Made by a program: the position numbers and the translations under genes. From Coenobita brevimanus (Eukaryota; Arthropoda; Malacostraca; Decapoda; Coenobitidae), in assembly GCA_032717465.1 (NCBI GenBank), contig CM064713.1:4530001-4594000 (forward strand): a DNA stretch of 64,000 nt, read 5' to 3'. Below the pieces are notes generated by a model, which made no database searches, had not been told where the DNA came from, and was given only the letters and a program-made list of their open reading frames with translations. Shown in pieces: positions 32,325 to 42,894 of this stretch. The first letter of the stretch is position 1, and each line of letters opens with the position of its first letter.

Positions 32325-33376
32325 TTAACCCTTTCGTACACGGGGGCCCGGTGAAGAATTCAACCACTCACACTCTTTCGACGCAGGATTCGTCAAAGTG
32401 AAATCCAAATGCTCGCACTCTTTTGACTCAGGATTCGTCCAAGTGAAATCAACCACTCACACTCTTTCGACGTAGGTTGAGTCCAACGATGTAATTTGCT
32501 GTATTTTTTTCACAACAGTTTGTTGTTTGATCTTCCTAATGAATGAAAAAAATCTATTAAAAAAAAAAAAAAAAAGGGAATCACCATATTGTATCATTCA
32601 CCTATTTATTAATGCTTATTTGCTTACAGACGTATAAACATTTTGGCAATGATTATAGAATATTGTAGAACATTTATCTGCGATCCATTTTGTAAAAAAA
32701 TGACACTTCTAGCTATGCTTGAAAATTTTTTATGGCATACGGAATAACAATAGTTGTTCATCAACTCATGGCCGCTCTGAGTGAACTGTTTCCTATCATT
32801 TCATTCTCGCCCGCCCAGACCTGACGCTTCCCACAATCCTCACTCAGTGATTGTGCGGCATCGAAAAATGATTACAATCGTTTCATTCCCCTGTCCTAAT
32901 TTTTATCTGTATTGTTATGAAACTGATACATGTTACAGATGGGGTGTTGCCAGGTGATAATTAGCCCATTCCAGATGTATGGCAGTATCAATTACCTTTT
33001 CTCTTTTATATATTATTTTGTATAAGAATAGGACATAGGGCACATTTCAATGGATAAAATGAGTGGAAAATTCCGTCCAGGATTTGTGTAGCACAGCGCG
33101 GCTGGGTAGGCGGGAGGAGAGGGTAATTGAGGGGAGGTAAGGAGGGGAGTCAAGGACAGGGGAAAAATGGCTAAATTGTCAACATTGGATGGGATTACAG
33201 ATTACATTAGCAACGCTGACTATAGCTGGACACTGGTAATACTGGTAGATGATACAAGCCACCACTTGAAAGCCCGGGCAATTCAAAATAACACAGAATC
33301 ACAAAAGTGATGCCCCGCGGTATGATCCCTTGCGCCCGAGCATCACGCAAGTGACGCCTCTCGGTTGAGGGGTTAA
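32325..33376. mobile_element. piggyBac-like non-autonomous element, family C
   Basis: TTAA on both sides, with left end TTAACCCTTTCG and inverted right end TTAACCCCTCAACCG. The match beyond TTAACCC is weak. Just inside the left end, a 50-60 bp unit (ccactcacactctttcgacg, then aggattcgtc and aagtgaaatc) is repeated about three times. Inside the right end is the near-palindrome GCATCACGCAAGTGACGC. No transposase is encoded. Confidence 0.6.
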
Positions 33377-33645
33377 TGCATTAATGTTGCGATGAGAATG
33401 GGTAGATTGAGTTCGTTTGGGCATGTGGAAGAGATGGAGGATGGCAGCTGGGTGCAGAGGGTGAGAAGTGTGATTGTTGAGGGTAGGGTTACAAGAGGCA
33501 CCCCCCCACCCCCCAAAAAAGGGGGGGGGGGCTCAGGATTAGGTCAGTGTGACCTCGGATAAGGGGCTGAATTGAGAGGCTGCCAGAGCAGCGTGGAGAG
33601 CAGCCATTAAGTGACCAAGGCTGATGCATTCAGCCTTTAAAATTA
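33377..33645 (+). mobile_element. PHD-LINE 3'-end fragment
   Basis: Starts in the C-terminal coding region (gtttgggcatgtggaagaga) and runs to the shared 3' end (gtgaccaaggctgatgcatt, then cagcctttaaaatt). A C7/C6/A6/G10 tract at about 33501-33530 has replaced part of the GRPRK block. Confidence 0.75.
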
Positions 33646-33744
33646 ATTTAAACTAATTGAATTTTTTGATATAAGTATCTTGAATGTACATGGTGATGAC
33701 TTCAGGTTGATGATGATGATATTATACAAACCAAGCCCTTACGC

Positions 33745-33925
33745 TTTCACCAGCACAGCGACAGTGATGGATATGGTGTAGTATGGTGGCCAAGATGATG
33801 CCTAGTGGTCCAGTGGGTGAAGGTGCTCCAAGCACAGCAGTGGTGCTGGATGTGGTGTAGTACGGTGGCCAAGAGGATGCCTGATGGTATATTATGTTAA
33901 GGTGCTTCAAAAAATCCACCAGCAC
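33745..33925 (+). repeat. Imperfect tandem repeat of about 80-100 bp
   Basis: About two and a half copies of a unit with ggatatggtgtagtatggtg, then gccaagatgatgcct and ggtgaaggtgctccaagcac. Confidence 0.7.
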
Positions 33926-34319
33926 AGAGATGGTGATCATAACATACTTGAACACACTAGGCCTTTTCCTTGGGGGAAGCAGCCTAGGTATATAGATAGA
34001 TAGATTAGTGTTTCACCTTGACATGGCCCAGGTTTTTGACCATTTGCAGTTTGTTTGACATTGCTCACTTCAGGCAGTTTGAGAATTAAGAAGATAGTGA
34101 GAAAATGAAAGATTATGTTTGGGAGAATGCTGTGTAAATGAACCCCTAGGCAATGGTATGAATGGACACAAGTTGCTAAATAATTATTGGTGTGACAGAT
34201 GCATATGCAAAGGAGTATATATTAAATTAAAAAGAGGAAACTAAGAGGCAGAGAATATTCAGAAGTACTGATTGTCTCAATCGGATACATTTATGTGAAG
34301 CTACAGAACGTGGTGAATG

Positions 34320-34475
34320 TTTTTGGTGTATCCGATAGAGCCAGGATTCCGGGAGCTTGAATGATGAGTAAATGGAAGCATGGCCTATTGGACTGGGCAA
34401 ATTTGGTCTGTCTGGACATTGCTACTCCTCACCCTGCCCTCGGGTGGGAAAGGAGGTCCGGATGATGATGAGTAT
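34320..34475 (+). repeat. Dispersed repeat G, copy 1
   Basis: Contains agccaggattccgggagctt, then gaatgatgagtaaatgg, attggactgggcaaatttgg and gggtgggaaaggaggtccgg. Related copies are at about 35600-35790 and 52283-52420. No termini or coding capacity are evident. Confidence 0.7.
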
Positions 34476-34618
34476 GGGACAAGATTCATGAAAACTATCA
34501 ATGATTGCAATGATGTGTAGAACAGCCAGGGATGAAGAGGATTGGTTAGGTAAGGACTGTGAAAATAGGTATAGCTACAGTTTTTATAAATGGCTTACAT
34601 GAGAACATCAAAGTATTA

Positions 34619-35385
34619 CAGCAAACATCTTTTAATCCGACACCCGATGGTCCGGAAATCCTGATGGTTCAAACTTTTCAGTCCAGGGTAATGTTTAGCT
34701 TTTTTGGGTATGGGAAAAAAAAAAACCGTATAGAAAAATAGCCGAAAGCGGTGCTCCGAACTATCCAATTCTGCACCCAAAGCTTTGTCAACAACCCACA
34801 CCGAAATTTTGGAGGTTCCGAATCCTCCTGACTGTATGTTTACCTAGCTGATTGTGCATGTTGTACATTCCATGCGTTGTCTACCGAATTAGCTTGATCT
34901 TTTTTTAGTGTTTCACTAGAATGGCTCCTACTACACTACCTACGGTACTACTGGTAAGAAGAGGAAGCATGTTACAATTACTATTGGTAATAATACAACA
35001 GCTGGAGAAGGGTACACTGGTGAAGGACTTAATGCAGGAGTTTAATGTAGGCTGGTCAACCATTTATGACTGGAAAAATAAATCCAAGGAACTGAGGGAA
35101 TATGCCACGAGCAGACAGTCTATGAAGGGATGTGAGAAAAGGAAAACTCTTAAGAAACCAGCACTGGCACAGTTAAACACAGTTCTTTATAAGTGGTTTT
35201 GTGGAAAACGATGTGAGGGCAAACCTATCAATGGGTTAATGATTATTGAAAAGGGCAAACAATTCTGCAAGGAAATTGAAGATTGAATGAATGAACATTT
35301 TCTGGTATCTGTCTGATAGTCCGGAAAATCTGATAATCCGAACAGTCTGTGGGCTGCTGCAGTCCAGATTAAAGGACTTTTATTG
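34619..35385 (+). mobile_element. pogo/jerky-like element with only the DNA-binding part
   Basis: Flanked by TA (34617-34618 and 35386-35387). The left end CAGCAAACATCTTTTAATCC and the inverted right end CAATAAAAGTCCTTTAATC are imperfectly complementary. Both subterminal regions carry tggtccggaaatcctgat-like or agtccggaaaatctgataat-like motifs. It is 767 bp long with one open frame (34921-35286). Full-length relatives are usually 2-3 kb, so this is an internal-deletion derivative. Confidence 0.75.
34921..35286 (+). CDS. CENP-B-like DNA-binding protein of a pogo/jerky derivative
   Basis: A 121-codon uninterrupted frame starting at an ATG. Residues about 20-62 (LEKGTLVKDLMQEFNVGWST, then IYDWKNKSKELREYA) match the first psq/CENPB_N-type helix-turn-helix of jerky/Tigger/pogo transposases. 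Residues about 80-121 (ALAQLNTVLYKWFCGKRCEG, then KPINGLMIIEKGKQFCKEIE) match the start of the second, CENP-B-type domain (the W...R..G.PI.G..I...A pattern). The frame stops there, and only about 100 bp remain to the terminus, so the DDE catalytic domain is absent. If expressed it could bind element ends and compete with an active transposase. That is inference, and it may simply be a remnant. Confidence 0.65.
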   Translation: MAPTTLPTVLLVRRGSMLQLLLVIIQQLEKGTLVKDLMQEFNVGWSTIYDWKNKSKELREYATSRQSMKGCEKRKTLKKPALAQLNTVLYKWFCGKRCEGKPINGLMIIEKGKQFCKEIED

Positions 35386-35599
35386 TATATGCCACATAAA
35401 TCCATCAGCTAAACCTGCATGAATATGGCCTAAGCTTTCTTCACTCTAATTCCCCCCCCCCCTCCAGATTGTGAGAGTTGGAGAGCGGATGACTTGATGC
35501 CATAGTGGAAGACAAGGGAGACATGGGGACAGTAGCTCATGGGTGTCACCTCGGAACGTCTGGCCATTTGGCACCCATTTTGCAGTGACAGTTGCCGGA

Positions 35600-35790
35600 T
35601 TGGTGAGTCTGTGGAACAAATGTGGACTTGTTGGGTGGAACCAGGATTCCAGGGGCCAGAATGGTGAGTAAAGGGAATGTAACCCATTAAGTTGGACAAA
35701 TTTTGGTTAGTATGTCTTAGGCTTTTTTCTGGCTGTGGACCCTACCTCACCCAACCCTGAGGTGGAAAGGAGGTCTGGATGATTAATGTT
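35600..35790 (+). repeat. Dispersed repeat G, copy 2
   Basis: Shares ggaaccaggattccaggggc, then cagaatggtgagtaaaggga, cccattaagttggacaaatt and ggtggaaaggaggtctggat with copies at 34320 and 52283. The sequence just upstream (35465-35600) may belong to the same element. Confidence 0.65.
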
Positions 35791-36345
35791 TTCAGTACTG
35801 AAGGTGTTGAGCAGATAAAAAGTTACATTAAATAAAAACTGATCATTGAAGTTCCATTGGTGTACGTGAACTAAATTTGAGTTTTTCCTGATATAATGTA
35901 ACATGTATTTTTTTTCCCAGCATATTAACCCCTAAAACGCGGATCGTCGCTTTTGCGACGGTCGGCTCAAAGGACAAGACGGCGGGTCGTCGCGTTTGCG
36001 ATTTGAGTTAATTTTGAATAACCGCGGGCAAGCAGGCTCAAGCCGGTATTGTCTCTCAGTCCCGCCACCCGTGAGCTACTTTTAGCACACTTGACCTTTG
36101 TACTACTGACCTCGGTTGTTGCCAAGTCTCATTTTTTTTACCCACGGACGCACCGATGCGCGGCCCTCCCTCGTCGTGCGATATGGCAACGCGCGGATGG
36201 CTGATACGTGTCAATCTGCGCCGTCATCTCGCAAGCACTTTTTGCTATTGGGAAACGCTTGTTTCCCCAGTTGTCACACTGTCATTTTTTCGCGCGGTTT
36301 GCCCCAGATTAGCGTCAGTCCACGCAAATCTGCCACGGTGACACC

Positions 36346-38688
36346 ATGTCAGGCTCTAGCTCTTCTAGTTCCGTGCCTTCTAGCCCTCCAAAAAGGGTTT
36401 TGTTACCTCTACGCCCTTCAAAACTTTACAAGTGACTACCAAGGGGCTAAGTGACTCGGCCATAGCATTTGAACTGTTGAAAGCCTCTATGGACTACGGC
36501 AGTGACGTGGGTGTTTTGTCTAGCCTGGCTGAATCAGAGACACAATCGAGTGCTGATTCAGCCCCGGAAGTGATGATTTCTGTGCCCGAGGAAACTGTGA
36601 CTGTGCCCAGCACCTCTACAGGGAAGGCCCCGGTGAAAATGGGGCTCGAATATGGAAAGGGAGAGAAAAGGAAGAGGAGCGGAGACAGCAGTGCACCGGC
36701 ATTGTCCACTACGCCACGCCACACCACCGCAAGCCCGCCACGTTCTCCCAGCCCTCTTCTCTCGTCCTCCTCGTCTGCTGTCCTGTCTCCTGAGTCATCG
36801 GAGTCTCCATCACCACCGAGAAAGGGAAGTAGACGAGCAATGTTAGGTATGAGAGGTTATCGTAGGCCTAGTGTTCGTGTGAGTAAAGTTAAGTCCCCTA
36901 GGCTAACTCCCACTAGGCAACTCAGGAGTCACGCCACCGCGGGTGACCTTGACCCAAGCGATAATCTCCCTCCAACCACCACCACCACCACCACAACACC
37001 AACACGGCCTGGGATAACCTCTCCCTTACCTACTATTGCCCAGCCTGCCTCACCCACTCCCACACGACCTGCCTCACCCCCGCCGCCCCAAGCACCTCCC
37101 AGCCTAGGCAGGGAACTTTAGATGCTTTTGTGTGGTCAGAGGGATCAGATTTTGTGCCTGAAGATCTGCCCTTTGACGAAAGTGAGTGTGGACTTCAGGC
37201 TGACTTCCCTGTGGACGACGATGGTGAATGTGTTGACTACCTGTTGGCCTTCCTTGACGACGAGGTTATGGAGCACATCTGTACCGAGACCAACAGGTAC
37301 GAGGGGCAATGTGCGCCAATTCGCGAAGAAGGTGGTGAGGCTGCGACGCCATCCACGTCGCGGATGGCATCATGGGTGCCTTTGACGATCCGCGAGCTTT
37401 TGTATTTATTGCCTTGATGTTGCTTATGCCGCACAACTGGAAGCATAAGTTGGAAGAGTACTGGGGTTCCGACGAGCTGTGCCCAACACCAATATTCAAT
37501 AAATACATGAGCCGCGATCGTTTTAGGCAGCTGATGACTTATCTTCACTTCGCGAATAATGATGAGCCTTCCCAAACTGACCCATTATGGAAAGTGAGGG
37601 GAATCCTGAACATGATCAAAGATAAGTTTACGAGGTTCTTGCGCCCTTTCAAGAAAGTCGTGATTGACGAGTCTTTGGTATTGTTCAGGGGCCGTCTTCG
37701 GTTCGTCCAGTACATTCCAAGCAAACGCCACCGCTTTGGAATCAAGTTTTTCGTGCTGTGCGACTGCAAGACGGGGTTCATCCTTGACTTCGTCATCTAC
37801 ACCGCCAGCAATGTCGACTTGGATAAGACTGACCCCCTTGGATTCTCTGGTTCTGTGGTGAAAGTGCTTTTGGAAAAGTACTTTGGCGAGAATCATGTCC
37901 TGTATACGGACAATTATTATACAGCTCCAAAACTCGCCAAGTACCTTTCTGAACACGGCGTCGGCTCCTGTGGCACTGTCAGAAGTAACAGGGCACATTA
38001 CCCTGCCTTCCCAGAGGCTGAAAAGTCAAAGCGGGGAGACGTGCACCTGAAGAAATCTGACAAGATGCTTGCGATCAGGTGGCATGATAAGAGAGTCGTG
38101 AACATGCTCACCACAGTACACAAGGGTGAAATGCTGGCAACAGGGAAGGTCGACAGAAGGACTGGCGAGCCTGTGATGAAGCCTGATGCTGTAATTGACT
38201 ATAACGTCAATATGCGGCTGGTGGACAAGTCGGATATGATGATTGGAGAGATTGACTGTCTGAGGAAAAATCGTCGTTGGTACAGGAAGGTGTTCTTGCA
38301 CTTGATTGACATGTGCATGTTGAACGCCTTCATCCTGTATAAAATCAAGAACAGGAAGCCAGCCAACTACTCTCTCAGAAGATTCTCCAAGACTTGTGTC
38401 TACCAGCTGCTTCAGCGTTATGGCCAGGTGCTTTCAACAGGTCCCAAACGCCACCCTCACACACCTCCAGACCGCCTACAGTGTATGGCCTACCTTCAGC
38501 GACACCGCCTGGAGCCACTGCCAGCCACTGCAAAGAGGGGGAAAGCACTGAGGAGGTGTCATGTGTGCAGCCACACTACCAGGCAGGAAAGAACTTTTAG
38601 GCGCACCTCCTTGCAGTGCAAAGAGTGCAAAGTTCCCCTCTGTGCTTACCCGTGTTTTTTCGACTACCACAGCCTAAGTAGATTTTGA
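36346..38688 (+). pseudogene. piggyBac transposase, three frameshifts
   Basis: The best start is the ATG at 36346 (MSGSSSSSSVPSSPPKR). The frame then shifts near 36390 (A5G3T4 run) into an acidic and then Ser/Pro-rich N-terminal region (36432-37121). It shifts near 37080-37095 (C-rich run) into an acidic segment (TLDAFVWSEGSDFVPEDLPF), and again near 37405-37410 (CTTTTG) into the catalytic core (37372-38688). Core numbering counts from the ATG at 37372. D99 (VIDESLVLFRGR), D180 (LYTDNYYTAPKL) and D285 (MRLVDKSDMM) are the DDD triad. The C-terminus (RRCHVCSHTT...LQCKECKVPLCAYPCFFDYH) is the cysteine-rich zinc-binding domain. The product would cut and paste at TTAA. All catalytic and zinc ligands remain. 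The three breaks lie at homopolymers, so sequencing error is a real alternative to decay. Confidence 0.9.
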
Positions 38689-39663
38689 AAATAAGGGTAA
38701 AAATATTGGGAAAAATACTGAGAGTGACAGTGATAATATTGTTTAGTTTTCTTTTACGTGCTGACAGTGACAGCCTGATGAGTGTAAATTAGTGTATGTA
38801 CTTGTAAAAGCACTGACAGTTACAGTGTTTTTTGTTGTAAATAATTGTACATAGTAATCATATAAGTATTGCGAGTGACAGTCACTCCAGTGTAAAAAGA
38901 TAAAAGCATATTTTCCTATTCTATGTTCTGAAAGTAAAAGTTTTTTGTGTATAAAATATTATTTTTATAACACTGGACAGTGACACTGATGAATAAGGCA
39001 AAAAAAAAAAAGATACAGTGAAAGTGAGCGATAGAAATGAAGTGCGAGTGGCCGACAGGAGCGAGAATAAAGTGCGTGCCGTAAGGCTGAATAAACTCGC
39101 GCCGCGGTGGTCTTCCTCATTCCCAGTCCACAATACTGGCAGTGACATTGATTTTTATTACCGTAATAGTGACAGGCAAACGTTTGCGAAGTCCTATGAT
39201 GGAAATTAAAGGAGTATACGTGTTTTTTGCCGAGAAAAGGCAAATGTGACAATATTGACGGGAAGATCGCCACCGCGCTGCATGTCGGCCGTGCGCTCTG
39301 TCCATTTTAGCCTTATTTTCAGTTCTTATTTACAAATACGGATTCCAAACAACCTGTACGTTGTTGTATAAAGTGTACTGTGACAGACTGAGGCTGTGGT
39401 AGAAAGAAAACCGGGTTTCTGGAGGTGTGAGAGTGAAGACTTTGTTACCCAACTTTGCAAGTCTTCACAAGTCCTTGAGTAGTCAACGAAGGCTCAACAT
39501 GTGGCTCAGGAGATAGCTGAATGTAAGTAATATATGCCTTAAAAATTTTAATGCTCTAGGGTTAATCTATGATTTTTGGCTAATATTTTTCCACAGGTAC
39601 TCAGACCCCGCTACAACCCCGCCACAGGGGGGGGATCGCGCGTACACAGCCGCGTTTTAGGGG
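38689..39663 (+). other. 3' noncoding region of the piggyBac element
   Basis: From the transposase stop to the right terminus. It includes repeated cagtgacagt-type motifs (actgagagtgacagtgataa, gctgacagtgacagcctgat, gcactgacagttacagtgtt, attgcgagtgacagtcactc) over 38715-38890. They could be subterminal binding sites or neutral repeats. Confidence 0.5.
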
Positions 39664-39786
39664 TTAAAGTCCCAGTGATAATGATGAAGTTCCTTTGCCA
39701 CTCTCGCTTGGTTTACAGTATCATTTCTGTGTAAAATTTGTAATCATTTCCACTCACGTGTATTATTATTATTATTATTATTAGTT

Positions 39787-40023
39787 GTGGTAGGTGGTGG
39801 CGGCCATCATCCATTCACTTGATGTAGTGCTGCCTACTTCCCTAGCGTTTATCATTCTTTTTCTGTGCCTGCTCTCCTCTCTTCCTATTTTTCCTATCTT
39901 TCCTGTCACTTCTTATTCCTTTTCTTTCCTTTACAGGTGGCTTTACATTGAGTGACAAGCCAAATGGTTTCCTGTGAGCCAAGAAACCATTTATAGTGCT
40001 GGGTGGTAACCATATAACCAAAC
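39787..40023 (+). repeat. Dispersed repeat, copy 2 (first copy at 3001-3292)
   Basis: Begins gtggtaggtggtggcggcca and ends tgacaagccaaatggtttcc, then aagaaaccatttat and gtggtaaccatataacc, in the same order as at 3001-3292. The pyrimidine-rich middle differs in length. Confidence 0.7.
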
Positions 40024-40097
40024 CATACGTGCTTCCTACGTGTCAACAAGTGGGTTGTTGGAGGGTTGGTGCCCCTCCCTGTAAAACAACTAACTGT

Positions 40098-40150
40098 CAA
40101 ATGGCCACCCTTTGTGGGATTATGGTGTCTGGCAATAGATAGATAGATTA
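40098..40150 (+). mobile_element. RTE-like LINE 3' tail fragment
   Basis: aaatggccaccctttgtggg, then attatggtgtctggcaatag and atagatagatta, matching the very end of the LINE at 21031-24015. Only about 50 bp remain, which fits extreme 5' truncation. Confidence 0.7.
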
Positions 40151-40263
40151 TTATTATTTACTACTGCTGGTATTGCAACAACAGTATGACAGTATTATTA
40201 TGTTGCTCTAGTCTCAGCTTATATGGCAGTTAACCAAAATGCAAGCCCCCAGCATGGCATAAA

Positions 40264-40267
<4 letters not shown>

Positions 40268-40297
<30 letters not shown>
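40268..40297. repeat. AT microsatellite
   Basis: (TA)n tract. Confidence 0.9.
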
Positions 40298-40300
<3 letters not shown>

Positions 40301-40604
40301 AAACGGTGTAAATCCTCCAAAATGGTGAAAGCAAAGGGGAGTCTTGCAGTTTAGCGTCCCAAGCTCCGGGTGTCACACTGCATGATATGGTAGTACTGGC
40401 AACAATTACGGCATACTATAAGGAGTGCTTCAAATGAATACTGGGTTTTCTTTAAATTCTCCTGGTTGTGTTACAGATAACCGTAAACCAGTGTTCTGGG
40501 GCAACAAACTAGGGGGAGGGGACCATGATAACCAGGACACTTAACACATCCAGAGCAATTCACAGAGAGGACAGTTATGAAAAAGGGACACACACACTAC
40601 ATAA

Positions 40605-42521
40605 TTGCTGCTGACCCACATTTTAAACGTTGAAAAAATTCACCGACAATTGAGGTGGCTAATCTCACGTTTTATCTGGCTCACAAAACAAACTTTTCCT
40701 CTGAGAAGAAACCGATCGTTAATCTGGAAGATAGTCGCTGAACAAAACTTCTGCAGCTTGGATCCTGATCACTTCATCATGTTCATAATGCATTCAAAAA
40801 ATTACTTACAAAAGTTGGGCATGGACATTGACCAGTTTGCCTGTGACATTCATTCGTTCTTTAAATTGTCTAGTGCCAGACAGGAAGTTTACATACTCTT
40901 TGATGAAGCCCCTCATTGTACAGCTTGGGATGTGCTATGCCATGTGACCTCAAGATGGTTAACTCACAAGCCAGTTGTACTTCCCATCGTGGATTAGTGG
41001 AAGATTCTACAGGAATACCTCATTTCTTGCTAAAGCAAAAGTACTTCAAGAGGGAGATTTAATCAGGTGCAAGGTACAAAGAATTTCAGATATACTGAAG
41101 CAGACCTTTCCACAACTTACTTCGCGTGTGTTGCCTTCATTGCCCGGGATTTTGAGAGCGTCCTTTTGAAATTTCAGAAGAAGGAGCCCATGATCCATTT
41201 ATTATATGATTGCATGAGCCAACTGCTGAGTCAGTTGTTGCCAAAATTTGTCCCAGAGAAGGTCCTTATGCACTCCCCAGGGTCACCCCAACAAAAGTTG
41301 AAATCAGTAGCCACTCTGGCTTTCCTAGATTGTACCAAACCTGAAAATCACATGAGCTTAAAGGCTGTAGACATTGGGACACGTGCCAAGGCTATTTTAA
41401 TTCAACAATGAAACGAAACGAAGTCAGCAATGAGGAAAGGTGACACAGCTTCAGAGAGAATTGTTTGAAGGGTTAACTGCTGTATCTTACGTACAGAAAA
41501 TTATTTCATTTGATGGGCATGTCCTGAAGGAAGCCTATGTCCTACGCATAGAAAAGAGACTTAACCCTTCCTTATTGGCAAGCGTCAAAACTAATGCTCA
41601 ACGTTGCAGAGGTTCTTAATATCCCTGGGCCAGAGAACGTTTTACCAACCATGTTCCAGACAGATCCATCCACAACACCAGAAGACCTGTGTGATTTGGT
41701 GAGACAGCAGTGGAAGTTCAGTCAGACAACACATTCCACAGCAAATGTACATTAAAACAGTTGCTCCCCAAACTTCTATTAGGGTACAAGATTTCTTCTT
41801 GGGTACAGGACTCTTACTGGCATCATGTACATGAAAAGTTTGGTTTTGGACTCCAGGTAGAGAACCCATCTGAACACCAAATCAGGAGGATTGATCAATA
41901 CTGGGCTGACATTGGTGAGATGAAAGATGAGCAGAGGATAAAGAAATCCCCACAACTGTTTGTGCTTGCCCAATGTGTGTGTAGTCATGGAAATGCTACC
42001 CCTGAAAGTGGGTTTTCCATTTACAAGTCTATTCTTGCAGTCCATGGTCAGAGCCTTGGAGAAGAAATGCTTATTGCCATGCTAATTGTGGATGATCATC
42101 TTGTGAATGCTGGTGGTGTAGTGGGCATCCCAGTCACTTCTGATCTTTTGAAATCTGTGAGACATTCCTACCAGAAATACCAAGCTGACCTTGAGGCCAA
42201 GAGAAAGGCAAGGGAAGATGAGCCAAAAGAAAAGAGCAACAAGAGAAGAGGCAACAGAGGTAAAGGAAGTCAGCAGAGATTAAGAAATAGAAACAAATGA
42301 AGTTGAAAAGGTCTGCATTCACAGTGGCTGATGCAGCAATTTCTGAGGGTAATCAGAAACTTCAAAATGCTCTTTGTCAGTGTGTATTGTCCAGGACTGA
42401 ATTGCAGAATGCTATGGCACACACTGACATGGGAATGGAAAGAAAACATATTCTGGAGAAGGAAATGTCTGAGCTTGAGAAATGTAAAATTGACATTGTT
42501 AAGAAACAGAAGAAGCAGTGA
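40605..42521 (+). pseudogene. hAT-like transposase gene, degraded
   Basis: Several plus-strand open pieces read in order as one protein of the hAT (RNase H-like) superfamily. 40605-40997 includes FKLSSARQEVYILFDEAPHC and HVTSRWLTHKPVV, the RWLT block common in hAT relatives. 41067-41411 and the sequence to 41710 are the middle. 41710-42300 contains RRIDQYWADIGEMKDEQRIK, then SPQLFVLAQCVCSHGNATPE and SGFSIYKSIL, which corresponds to the C-terminal dimerisation region (usually ...HGNA..ER.FS.NK). A Lys/Glu-rich tail follows. After another shift, 42297-42521 gives a coiled-coil-like end (AISEGNQKLQNALCQCVLSR, then EKEMSELEKCKIDIVKKQKK). At least one stop (after LPIVD, 40995) and several frame changes interrupt it. 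I could not find hAT terminal repeats or an 8-bp duplication, so a decayed host-captured copy is also possible. Confidence 0.65.
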
Positions 42522-42894
42522 TTATTCATACTTGGGAAACAATAGTGTTCCAAATGTACCACTGTATTTGATGTTGCATCATTAATGTAGTCGACACAAA
42601 ATGTTGTGCTGTTAGTTTCATAGTAAACCTTAGGTGGTTTAGCTTATTTGAGTTCAGTTATTGTTGCAGAGCCAGTACAGAATTCGATGTTTCAGAGTAC
42701 ACCAAAATAAATAGATGCATTACATTTTTATTTATGTTTTATGAATTACCACTTGATGATTCATGGTCAGCTCATAAGAAACCATTAGAAAACTATAGTT
42801 ACAAGCATAAAAAGGCATAAATAATTGCCACTGTCATAAAATAATAATAGAATTTGACTGAAAAAGGGAAATGTTCTCCCGTGCTAGACCTTAT

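Larger units (their letters stand above)
35925..39667 (+). mobile_element. Full-length piggyBac element
   Basis: TTAA-flanked. The first 18 bases TTAACCCCTAAAACGCGG (target site plus a 14-bp terminal repeat) are exactly matched by the inverse of the last 18. The hairpin CGTCGC-TTTT-GCGACG is subterminal on the left (35945-35960). The element is 3743 bp with one transposase gene on the plus strand and noncoding flanks of about 400 bp (left) and 980 bp (right). Perfect termini imply recent activity, but the gene has three frame breaks (see next entry). Confidence 0.95.
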
